Shown here one piece after another: positions 55,314-64,000 of a DNA stretch of 64,000 nt. A model generated the notes under the pieces. It was not told the DNA's origin and searched no databases. It saw only the letters and a list, made by a program, of their open reading frames with translations. The position numbers and the translations under genes are program-made. Each line of letters starts with the position of its first letter. The first letter of the stretch is position 1. Origin of the DNA: Cyanophora paradoxa (taxonomy: Eukaryota; Glaucocystophyceae; Cyanophorales; Cyanophoraceae); contig QPMI01000245.1 in assembly GCA_004431415.1 (NCBI GenBank), positions 43,886 through 107,885 of the forward strand. Direction: 5' to 3'.

Positions 55314-56146
55314 TTATGGAGCAGTATCCTGCCCAAAAATGGGGAAATATCGATTTGTCCCATAGTATTCAGCATAGGTATTCTGCTTTGCAATAAAATC
55401 GGTTCTCTCTGCAAACATCACACACTTGTAGATACCAAACTTGGTGGCTCTCACTAAGAACTGATAGTCTTCCAAACCGAAATTGACTCCATGATAAGCA
55501 ATTCCGAAATTATCATATGGGGTGATCACTACTGCAAAGTTGGGAGTTCCACCTTCAACTTGGCATACAGCATAAACATCTGGTGGGATATCCACAACAA
55601 CCTTGTAGTGATCACCAATCTCAACAAGAGAGTCTACTACTGCTGTTTGTTCATTCACAACAATGGGGAATATCTTGATTATATAGGGGCATTCATGCTG
55701 GGGACATAGGTTCGAATTCTTGTGTTGGGATCAATGGGATTGGGTTGATCATTCACAAATAAAGGCGCTCCAACAGCCCCACCAACCCTAAGACCATCAC
55801 CAATATAAGCTCCCCCCGATTTGCAGTTAATAGCTCCCGACCTAGATTCAAAAGAATAAGTAGACAGAGGATCTCCATAGCTATCTGGGTCTCCATAATG
55901 AGCAGAAAAGTTTGCATTTGTGACAAGTAGCTTAGTTGTCTTAACTATTCCATTATTTTTATCACATCTGAGTTCCTGTAATCTCAGCTTGTGGGTGGAA
56001 CCAAATGTATTCATTGTAGGTTGGACCTCTGTGGATTGGAGACCCTCAACATCATCAAAAGTAGCATGCTGCAGAACATGGTTTGCTGGTGCAGCTAATG
56101 AAAGCTGAGGTGTAATAATTCGTTCAAGTGGGGGTTGCTCAGCCAT
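55314..56146 (-). CDS. Structural-type protein, paralogue of the next gene; frame broken by one base
   Basis: A 155-codon frame from ATG 56146 stops at 55679, and a second frame continues to 55314. Together they align along their whole length with the 56170-57012 protein: LQELRCDKNNGIVKTTKLLV with VKELRADKNSGVVKTTRLLV, SGGAYIGDGLRVGG with SGGAFIGGGCRVSG, and late in the second part an NFG...GIY...RTD pattern with HFG...GLY...LRTD. The junction near 55680 reads AATGCCCCTATA; one more C would fuse them. So this is one gene of about 277 residues, probably a virion or fibre-associated protein by context only. Confidence 0.7.
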
Positions 56147-56169
56147 TTTACATTAAAGGGATATATCTT

Positions 56170-57012
56170 TTATGGGGTTGGGTCATCAATTACATCTGGC
56201 TCCATGTAAAACCCTGTAACTGAAAGAGTATCAGGAGTTACACCTCTAAGAGCTGATACAGCGGCTATATCTGTTCTCAAACCGATAAGAGTTATAGTAT
56301 ATAACCCAATATCTGTAACAAACAAGTCAAAGGTGAAATTATTATTATAAACACAGTAGCCATAACCGAAATGATTGTATCCCTGAACATTGAAATAGTA
56401 TTTATGACCTACTTGATTGTTGTTGGCTCTACAAAGGGAAAGCATTGCAGATGGAATCGCAAGACCTCTCAGTACTCTTTTGGTTCCTTCAATTAATTCC
56501 GAGTTTTCAAGAGTAACAGTATATCCAATGTAAAATTGAATTAATGGCTGCTGTGCAACAGGAGTATATAATCGAATTCGTTGGGGGTCTTCAACATTCT
56601 GTTCAAGAGTATCTGGGACATCATTGAATGACACAGAGGATGAAAGCTGACCTGAAACTCTGCAGCCACCACCAATAAAAGCTCCTCCTGATCTCACAGT
56701 AACAGCTGCAGAATTCTTATCGAAATCAAGGGCTTTCAGATCAACACTGTAAGCATCTGGACCTCCATTAGTAGGTTGGAAGAAGTTTGCATTTGTGACA
56801 AGAAGTCGAGTTGTTTTCACCACACCTGAATTCTTATCAGCTCTCAGCTCTTTAACTCGAATAATCGAATTTTTATCAAAGGAGTTACCATTGGAGTTGG
56901 GTCTCTCTGTGGATTCTAAACCACGAACCTCATCATTAACTTCATGCTGGCGAAAATGCATTGCAGGGGATCCAAGGGAATATATAGGCAGTTGAACTCG
57001 ATTATATTCACC
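56170..57012 (-). CDS. Structural-type protein, intact paralogue
   Basis: Uninterrupted frame of about 280 residues. I chose the ATG at 57012 (MGEYNRVQLPIYSLGSPAMH) over an upstream non-ATG codon. The central block VKELRADKNSGVVKTTRLLV followed by TNANFF, and the segment SGGAFIGGGCRVSG, are shared with the neighbouring broken paralogue. The C-terminal half is beta-rich. No known domain is recognised. Position directly downstream of the fibre locus suggests a tail, spike or capsid-decoration protein; that is inference from context. Confidence 0.65.
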   Translation of the reverse strand, partial: GEYNRVQLPIYSLGSPAMHFRQHEVNDEVRGLESTERPNSNGNSFDKNSIIRVKELRADKNSGVVKTTRLLVTNANFFQPTNGGPDAYSVDLKALDFDKNSAAVTVRSGGAFIGGGCRVSGQLSSSVSFNDVPDTLEQNVEDPQRIRLYTPVAQQPLIQFYIGYTVTLENSELIEGTKRVLRGLAIPSAMLSLCRANNNQVGHKYYFNVQGYNHFGYGYCVYNNNFTFDLFVTDIGLYTITLIGLRTDIAAVSALRGVTPDTLSVTGFYMEPDVIDDPTP

Positions 57013-57054
57013 CATTGCTTCTTTTACTAAGAAGTAAAGAAAAATAAACTGCAA

Positions 57055-57360
57055 TCAAGCCAAAGTGATTAAATTCGATCCAAGGGATTGGTAGGCAACT
57101 GAAAGTGATTGAAGGTTGGATGTCATTGATTTGATGTTGTTATCACATTCAGTGTATTTAACAACAGGGTCACCATATGCAGATTTGGCAAGGACATTAA
57201 CCAAGAGGTTTTTATACTCATTTACAACTGGTGAGAGCTTGTTAGTTTGCTGAATCGTTTTTTCAACTGTTTGTAATGCGTTTACAAGGGTGATTGTGTC
57301 AAAAGAAAGCGCAACAGGCTCAGTTGAATAGGTGGTTCCACCAAGAGGATAGGTCGCCAT
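57055..57360 (-). CDS. Small helical protein of unknown function
   Basis: 101 residues from ATG 57360 (MATYPLGGTTYSTEPVALSF). The middle (LVNALQTVEKTIQQTNKLSP, then VVNEYKNLLVNVL) and the end (IKSMTSNLQSLSVAYQSLGS) are heptad-like helices, suggesting a coiled-coil oligomer. It starts 3 bp after the fibre stop codon, so it was probably expressed with it. No family recognised. Confidence 0.6.
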   Translation of the reverse strand: MATYPLGGTTYSTEPVALSFDTITLVNALQTVEKTIQQTNKLSPVVNEYKNLLVNVLAKSAYGDPVVKYTECDNNIKSMTSNLQSLSVAYQSLGSNLITLA

Positions 57361-57363
57361 TTA

Positions 57364-57675
57364 TTATACTTTGACATTTTTAATTTGGTCTATTTGATCC
57401 TGTTGATCTTTGCATTTTTGGGACAACTCCTTCACAGCTTCAATGAGAACTGGAATTAAACCTGTGTATTCAAGAGATAGGTAGCCATCGTCTTTTTTAA
57501 CATTAACTACCTCTGGTATTACCTTTTCTACATCTTGCGCAATTAAACCTAATTTCGTTCCATCTTTTTCGCTTCCAATTCGTTTAAAACTCACTCCTTC
57601 TAATTTTTCGATTGCTGAAAGAGCGCCGGATATCTTTTTAATGTCGGTTTTGTATCTTATGTCACTTCCTTGTGT
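57364..57675 (-). other. S74 intramolecular chaperone domain
   Basis: The C-terminal domain of the fibre locus. GSDIRYKTDIKKISGALSAI and GLIAQDVEKVIPEVV, then YTGLIPVLIEAVKEL, match the endosialidase-type chaperone, which trimerises fibres and then cuts itself off between Gly and Ser. The catalytic Ser and the following Lys are present. A helical tail ends in KDQQDQIDQIKNVKV. Confidence 0.88.
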
Positions 57676-60600
57676 TAAATAACCTCCAATCCACATCCAT
57701 CCTCCATGATACATGTAACAAATATCAGTATCTTGTTCATTTCGGAATACAAGGGGAATATCTCCCCCTCCTTTCAAATATGTAGAAGTTTGGTTACCGA
57801 AATGGATACGATTATATCCATCACTGGAATTAAACCAAGTCCCCACAGTTCCTGTTAAGATATTGGGTTTGCTATAAACGTTATTCCAATGAATATAGCC
57901 GGTGTGACCGCCATAACTATTTCCAACCCAAATTTTCATGTAACTAATACCCATAATATGAACTCTTCCAATCTTTGGTCTAATTCGAATTGTGAGGAAT
58001 CGATTACCAAGATGTATTGGAACATTATTTATACCACTGTGGTTACCATCAGGAGATGTGCTGTATGGTTGATAACTATTTACTGATGTAATAAAAACTT
58101 CATTCCCTTGTCGATTCAGTCCCAAATTTCAAAAATTCGTGAGTTAGTCCAAGGTAAATAAGTTAAAAACGCTGTTCCTTTGTGGTATCCATCAGGTATA
58201 TCGAAGTCAATCCAAGCGGTAGATGTTTGATCATCCGTTTGATTATTATGAACATATGAACCATAATTATAATGTGGATCCCATGCTGAACTCCATGCCC
58301 ATGTCCAACCCTCAGAACATCTATTAAATTCAATACCTCCTACTGTTTTATCTGCTGTGTGAAACTTTGGAACAGCATTACCATTTATTGAAGATCTGTT
58401 GTAGCATTAATAGTGGGTGCTGTAATAGTGTTTTTCACCCAAAAGTTACCATTGTTATAAGACTTTAAAATTGCTCCATCTGCTGAGTCTCTAAATTCAA
58501 TTGACACACCGTCACCATTCGGTCTCCCTCGTATATATGTGCAATCGCCATTACCAAACCAAATTCGCTCGACTGCATCTACTGATTTTAACCATGTATT
58601 TGTTGCCCATGTTGCGGTTTGTGGAAGGTCTGCGGCTGAGTAAAATGATGGTTTACTAAATACATTATCCCAAGAGATCATGCCCAATTCATTATCAGTT
58701 GCTCTCTGTCTGCTCCACCCAAAAACACCTGTGAGATGAATGCGACCTTTTCGACCTTGGACATAAATATATTTGTAGAATTCGCAATTGATAGAGACAA
58801 ACAAGATTGTATTATGTGTTCCATCCTGATTCACCTGTTGAATTCCCTGATAGGCATTTACTCGTTTTAAGAAATGTTGATATCCATTGACTGTTTGCCC
58901 ATAGATATCAAAATATCTACAATTATACCAAGGCATGTGCTGGATATAAAATGATTTCATACCTGTGGGAATGAGCCATCTCATCCAACAACCACTGCAA
59001 TCTTCATCATTTTGTGGTGTGGTATGACATCCATTTTGCCCTGTTCTTGATGCCCATGTAACAGTCCAGTTATTTGGAGATCTGTCTGTTGAAATCACAT
59101 CTAACTGATCAAAATCATAACCTTTTGGAATTGTGGTTCCACCAATTTGTAGAGTGGTAGCATTCACAGTTCCATTGACAGTCCCACCTGTAAGAGGTAA
59201 ATAATTCCCAAGAGCTGCTGTTAATTCGTTATCTGTTACAACATCTGTAAGAGCTAATTGTAATTCTGTATTTGTTACATAATCTTTGTTTTCTAAATAA
59301 TCATCTGTAACAACACCAGAGAGGGTCTCATTGTGTAAGTTTTTTGCTGCCATCCTCTGATTGACTTCTAAGGCTCCTCCTGCTAATGTTTTAATCCAGG
59401 ACATTTCGCATTTCCCATAGTTATCTGATGGTTGTCCCACAAGTGGGACATAATTGAATTTGGATCGACTGAATATTATTTTAGTCTGGAGCCATCAGTT
59501 GCACTGACATCTGTTACATTTACTTGCATAATGGCATCCTTATCATCATATGCTGCTGGATCAGATGGGAGAGGTGGTAATCCTGATGTCAATGTGATGT
59601 CCTCATTATAATAACTTGTTAAGAAGATGCCTGGTTTGGTATCAATCACCCCAACACCACCTGCTGAAATCATTTGGATTCTTGTTGGTTGTTTGATGTA
59701 TAATTCACCTTCCATTGTGGTCCCTGCATCAATGCCTTTCGATTGACATAATAATCATTTAGTTGTAGCCTTCAGGTATGGTATTACTCTGGTAGAGACT
59801 CACACCATTTGTAAAGTCTGTCAAAATATGCCTGATGATGCAAAAGTTGGTTGTTCATCTATTTGACTCCAAGGGTGTCTGTGGTTGCTATTGGTTATTG
59901 TTGAGTAATCATGAGTGTGTGAATCAGGTGGAAGGTTAATGAGGATTTGTGATATGCTCCCATAAATGAGTATGGGCGAAATCTGTGATCTGATCTTTGG
60001 TGTGAGTATGGGCAAAATCTGTGATCTGATCTTTGGTGTGAGTATGGGCGAAATCTGTGATCTGATCTTTGGTGTGAGTATGGGCAAAATCTGTGATCTG
60101 ATCTTTGGTGTGAGTATGGGCGAAATCTGTGATCTGATCTTTTGTGTGAGTATGGGCGAAATCTGTTATTTGGTCTTTTGTGTGAGTATGGGCGAAATCT
60201 GTTATTTGGTCTTTTGTGTGAGTATGGGCGAAATCTGTTATTTGGTCTTTTGTGTGAGTATGGGCAAAATCTGTAATCTGGGCTTTTGTGTGAGTGTGAT
60301 TTTGAATCCAACCTTGAACCACATTAGAGTTGGATGATGTGGTAAATTTGCATTGCTTGTAACTGTAAGGTAATCTATTACAGTATCAGGTGAGGTTATT
60401 TTAATCCTCTGTAAATATTCAGAGTCTGGGTATGAGTGAATCCATATTTTTGTTGAATGTAATACCTCACAGCATTCTTTTCAGAAGTTGTCAAAGCCCT
60501 ATTGAAAACAATCAACTCGGAATACCACCATTCACAATATTACCAAATCCGAAATGATTGACAGTATTATCTGGTAGATAATTTGTTCCTACAAGTGTTT

Positions 60601-62673
60601 CAATATCTACTCCATTTAACCCGACTGTGTAGCTGCTGGAAGTAATTGTTTGGTCAGTGTAATACATGTATTTATTAAAGAAGGAACCGTAATAACTGGC
60701 GGTTTTGGGATGCTCCATTAATAGTGAACTGGTTCATTCCAATAGCAGTAGAAGATGTTGCCCCATAATAACAATATCGTGATGGAAAGGCGCTTCTGTA
60801 AAGTCTCAAGTGAACTTGCATAGAAGAGGCAGTTGGATGATATTTTCCCACAAAGAAAAATGTAAGCCCATTGAGAAATCAATAGTTCTTGTAGCAGAGG
60901 TATATGCATAAAAAGTGCCTGTTGGGCTTGAAACACTAACTTGGTTGTTGATTTCGGGATTGGTGTAATAGGAACTGGCTCCGGAGATAAACAAGTCTGG
61001 AACAACTGAATTCGGGACTCTGCTACTATAGTTGTATACATTGCTGATTGACCTGGTACTCCTGATGCCTTCCAAGCAAAAATGCAGTTCGAGATATTTG
61101 ATGCTGGATCAAAGCTTGGTGGACATCATACCATTCTTCGTAAACCTGATTCATGGTATTGAAATTGCAAGAGCCAATTGTGAGGATTCCATTTACTTTC
61201 AAATTGCTGGTCTCTATATTGCTACTGTAAATATTACTATTAACTGTGAGGTTTCCTGTGATTGTCCCACCCACAAGAGGGAGATATTTGGATAGTTCTG
61301 CTGCAAGTTCAGCTTCTGTAATAAATTGATCAAGCATAGCAAGGGTTACAAAATTAACAAGGATTACTGCAGTAAGGTAATCCTCTGTGACCACTCTCGA
61401 AATATTTTCGTTGTGTATGTTTTTTGCAGCCATCCTCTGATTGGCTTCCAGAACCCCACCATAATCTGTTTTAATCCATGCAAGCTCTGCCCTCCCATAA
61501 TTATCATTTGCAGTTCCCACTATGGAATGTAGGAATATTTATCTCTGCTGAATACTATCATTGGTCTTGAGCCATCTAAACTGCTTACATCTGCTACATG
61601 AACCTGTATAGCAGAGTTGAAATTTTGGTAGGTTGCTGGGTCTGTTGGGACTCTGAATGTATCTGTGGGAATGTCAGCCTCCATGTAGCTTGACACAAAG
61701 ATATTTGGTATGGTTGCTCCTGGTTCAGGTGGTGGATCATAAGAGCCTGGTAATGTCCTAATATGAAGTGGTCCTCTCATAGCTGAATTTGCAAGTGTCC
61801 CATTCACATGTACATAGTGTTCATTCAAAAAGATTCTTTCAGGGACATTACAAGTCTGATAAAGAGAAACCCCCAGGGTTGCCAAAGGCTCCACCTTTGC
61901 AAATTCTGGTTGGTCATTGATCTCATCCCAAGTATGTTCATGTTTGCTTGGTGGGAACTCAGTTGGAATCCCATCAATTTCTCCCCAATCATGTCTGTGA
62001 TCCTCTGGTGGATATTTCTCTGGTTTCCCTAAGATCTCATCCCAATCATGATTGTGATCCTCTGGGGGATACTTGCAGGTTTATATTAATTTGTTCATAA
62101 TCAGGAAAGAACTCCCAGATCTCAGGTCGAAATCCATCTGGTAATAATTCCTCATGGGGTTCATAAGGTTGCTCATAATCCACAACTGGTGGATCATGCC
62201 CATCTGGCAAATACTCCTCATCAGGTTCATAGTTCTGCTCATACTCAAACTCTTGAGGATCTAAGCCATCTGGTAGTATCTCCTCCTCATTGGGTCAAAC
62301 TGATCATATTCATATTCTTGTGGGTCAAAACCATCTGGAAATACTCTTCCTCATCTGGAACGAATTGATATTCATCAAGCTCTAATATGTCGACTTCAGG
62401 AGGTAAAATACTGCTCATCTATTTGCTTTCTGGGTTCAATTATAGGTTTATTGCGAACTTGCTCCCAACTCACAATATGCTGCCCAAGGCTACATCTTCA
62501 GTTGCTGTGTATCTCTGCCTGGTTGCTTTTTCGGTGTTAAATCCGGTGGATCCCATGGTAGTGGGAAGGGAACTGGGACAGGTCCATAATAACTCAAAGA
62601 TCTCTCTTAATGGTCTTCTCACTTACAAGCTCTCACCATTTGCATACACATTGCTGCCATGGATATTCGCCAT
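57364..62673 (-). CDS. Giant fibre/spike locus with C-terminal S74 chaperone, broken by many one-base losses
   Basis: Reading from ATG 62673 through several frames gives a continuous series of fibre modules: acidic DPQE/LPDG repeats (62100-62400), H-x-H-D-W-x-E-I repeats (61900-62080), a module GVSLYQ...DNYGRAELAWIK (61300-61880), a LamG/ConA-like lectin module ending ELIVFNRALTTSEKNAVRYY (60430-61050), nine 12-residue HTHTKDQITDFA repeats, a second GVSLYQ...DNYGKCEMSWIK module, a duplicated domain of about 220 residues (WDNVFSKP and WNNVYSKP copies), and an S74 self-cleaving chaperone (GSDIRYKTDIKKI...GLIAQDVEKVIPEV, Ser near 57666). Breaks near 58127, 58390, 59475, 60410, 61525, 62290 and 62330 are each cured by one added base, usually in a homopolymer. 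Whether it is one gene or two is unresolved. Confidence 0.75.
59966..60289 (-). repeat. Nine 36-bp tandem repeats encoding a His-rich fibre segment
   Basis: Exactly nine units of 36 bp, each giving the 12-residue unit HTHTKDQITDFA in the minus frame. Two sequence subtypes exist: the five left units use GTGATCTGATC and the right ones GTTATTTGGTC. HxH motifs of this kind in phage fibres bind metal ions along a trimeric shaft. The frame is perfectly kept across all units. Confidence 0.92.
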
Positions 62674-62698
62674 TGCCTGGTTCGAATTCCAAGGTCTT

Positions 62699-63359
62699 TC
62701 ACATTGCTATACAAGGCAAAAGGTGCCTATCCATTTCGACTAAATCAGGATGTAAATGGATTGCTACTGGTTGACTGGGGCTACTGTTGATTGTAATTGA
62801 TGGCTTTTTTTGATGGACATCTTTTGGAGTAAAGAACCCAAAAGGCTCATTCCTTGCAAAGTCATATGTAATATCCTTGGGGTAGACATCAATTTGTGTA
62901 GGAGACCTGATTTGTGTTGGCAATGGGACCCACTTGCAATACTTGGGGGACCTCAGCTTTTGCAGTGCTGCCCTCATTGTAAATTCGCAAAGCTGTGTTC
63001 TGTTTGCCCTGCTCATCTTGAACATTGAAAATCAATCGACCACTATCAACCTGGAAGGTATATCTGGGTGAGTGCCACTGGTTTTTAGTTTCCTAGGTCT
63101 CCTTCTTGTTGCTTTGATCTCTGCCACTTGGTTTGCTTTCACATTACCCAAACTAAAAGCAACACTGACTTCCTCCTTATCTGGATCGGTTTGATTCACA
63201 GATAAAGCATGCTCCCTTGATTGAGTCTTTGATGAATTATCGGCTGTGGTCAATTGAAACTGAACCCTTTACTTTAATATTATCAAAGTTCACATGCTTG
63301 GTGCTGCTTGCATTATCATCTTGAATGGTTTCTAGATTTGGTGGGTAATTGAAGCTCAT
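62699..63359 (-). CDS. Unrecognised virus-type protein, frame broken
   Basis: From ATG 63359 (MSFNYPPNLETIQDDNASST) a frame runs to about 63243, then continues in other frames: KTQSREHALSVNQTDPDKEE, VAFSLGNVKANQVAEIKATR, GRLIFNVQDEQGKQNTALRI and IDVYPKDITYDFARNEPFGF, ending at TGA 62699. At least three one-base changes separate the pieces; the sum would be about 215 residues. No domain recognised. It sits just upstream of the fibre locus on the same strand and is divergent from the phospholipase with 43 bp between starts. Confidence 0.5.
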
Positions 63360-63402
63360 GGCTTTTACTATATGGATTTATAAAATTCCTGATAAGTAAA
63401 AG

Positions 63403-64000
63403 ATGCCTCAGGTCGTTTTAGCTTTCAGGGGGAGGTGCAAGGGGCATTATCATAACCAGGCTGCTAAAGAAATCGAAAATCGAACTGGCAGAGAATAATC
63501 GATCTTGTGGATCTTGTGAGTGGAACTTCCACTGGTGGGATCATTGCAATAGGTTTGAATATAGGCATCCTGATAACCAGGTGAACCTAAACTGACAGCA
63601 AACGATTTACACAATATTTACCTAACTCAACTGCCCTTGATTTTTGCAAATCCTCGAAATATATCGAAAATGCCCTTTTTAATACAAAGTATGATGTGGG
63701 ACCCTTGGAGACTGCAATCAATTCAGTTACTGGTGAATCACTAATACAGGATTCCCTAAAGGACATTGTGATTACATCCTTTGATACTCAGAATATGAAA
63801 CCAATATTTATCACAAATGACAACAATACAACTTTATGCCTTGTAAGATTGCTGCTAGGGCTACTTCTGCTGCTCCTACATATTTCTCTCCTGTAAGCAT
63901 TGTTGATTTCAATCGGGGAGTATTTGTCTGTCTCATTGATGGTGCCATTTCGGGAAACAATAATCCCAGTGTGTGTGGTTACAGCCATGCAAAGAAGATT
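63403..64000 (+). CDS. Patatin-like phospholipase, partial at right edge and frame-broken
   Basis: The plus strand spells a patatin domain through several frames: MPQVVLA, then SGGGARGI (oxyanion hole, 63425), LLKEIENRTGRE, DLVDLVSGTSTGGIIAIGLN (nucleophile elbow G-T-S-T-G, Ser at 63528-63530), LTANDLHNIYLTQLP, YDVGPLETAINSVTGESLIQ, VITSFDTQNMKPIFI, and SPVSIVDFNRGVFVCLIDGA with the catalytic Asp (63938) followed by NNNPS. Such Ser-Asp lipases cleave acyl chains from membrane lipids. About five frame changes occur, two clearly A-run losses (near 63467 and 63494). It continues past the window. The only plus-strand gene of the AT-rich segment. Confidence 0.82.

Noticed and set aside
58385-59440. 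Independent 351-codon protein separate from the S74 protein
   Set aside because: Its end continues in another frame into a duplicate of its own domain and then the S74 chaperone, so it is one broken fibre gene.
59966-60289. CRISPR-like array (36-bp repeats)
   Set aside because: Units are directly abutting with no spacers and encode a regular 12-residue fibre repeat.
54591-62673. Bacterial prophage tail operon
   Set aside because: Fibre, S74 and SpeD genes also occur in phages, but no phage tail, baseplate or lysis gene is present and the contig is otherwise eukaryotic. Kept as an alternative only, not as the call.

Overview
The window looks like a nuclear chromosome segment of a very GC-rich unicellular alga. 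A haptophyte-like alga is my best guess, at moderate confidence. The evidence is compact eukaryotic genes split by many 50-90 nt C-rich introns, several with GC-AG instead of GT-AG ends, together with glucosidase II, dolichyldiphosphatase, ALG14, COP9 subunit 7, dynein light intermediate chain and EDC4. A sharply different AT-rich segment with virus-type genes begins at about 53.35 kb and runs off the right edge.

Layout. (1) 1-12.29 kb, minus strand: the 5' part of a very large retrotransposon. It has a Gag-like protein with a CCHC knuckle, a long unrecognised region, an Arg/Ser-rich stretch, a retropepsin and the start of the protease-RT linker; the reverse transcriptase would lie left of the window. 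The reading frame is broken several times. (2) 13.4-38.6 kb: twelve host genes, mostly in alternating divergent and convergent pairs: GANAB (-), F-box (+), AKTIP-like (-), CCDC174-like (+), MYND protein (-), an unrecognised membrane protein (+), DOLPP1 (-), a GNAT acetyltransferase (+), CSN7 (+), dynein LIC (-), ALG14 (-) and EDC4 (+). (3) 38.9-48.0 kb: a large many-exon STAND ATPase with an N-terminal acylation-like motif, a NACHT domain, pentapeptide repeats and WD40-like repeats. It is bracketed by the true 3' end of EDC4 and by a truncated, frame-damaged direct copy of the same 1.3 kb at 48.1-49.4 kb. (4) 50.8-53.35 kb: a multi-exon gene for an unrecognised secreted protein, whose stop codon lies inside one arm of a 28-bp inverted repeat. 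(5) 53.35-64 kb: AT-rich DNA with two 91-bp palindromic repeats, a SpeD-type AdoMet decarboxylase, a zinc-ribbon protein, two paralogous structural-type proteins, a roughly 5.3 kb fibre locus (HxH repeats, LamG-like module, duplicated domain, C-terminal S74 chaperone) and a patatin-like phospholipase.

How the genes relate. ALG14, DOLPP1 and GANAB all serve ER N-glycosylation. The AKTIP-like protein and dynein LIC both belong to dynein transport. These may be chance neighbours. The right-hand segment has the character of a large DNA virus or related mobile virus: attachment fibres plus accessory lipid and polyamine enzymes. Whether it is integrated or a mis-joined contig cannot be settled from sequence alone. 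Most of its genes are broken by one-base losses, usually in short homopolymers, whereas the single-copy host genes I traced are intact. That pattern fits either real decay or uneven assembly accuracy.
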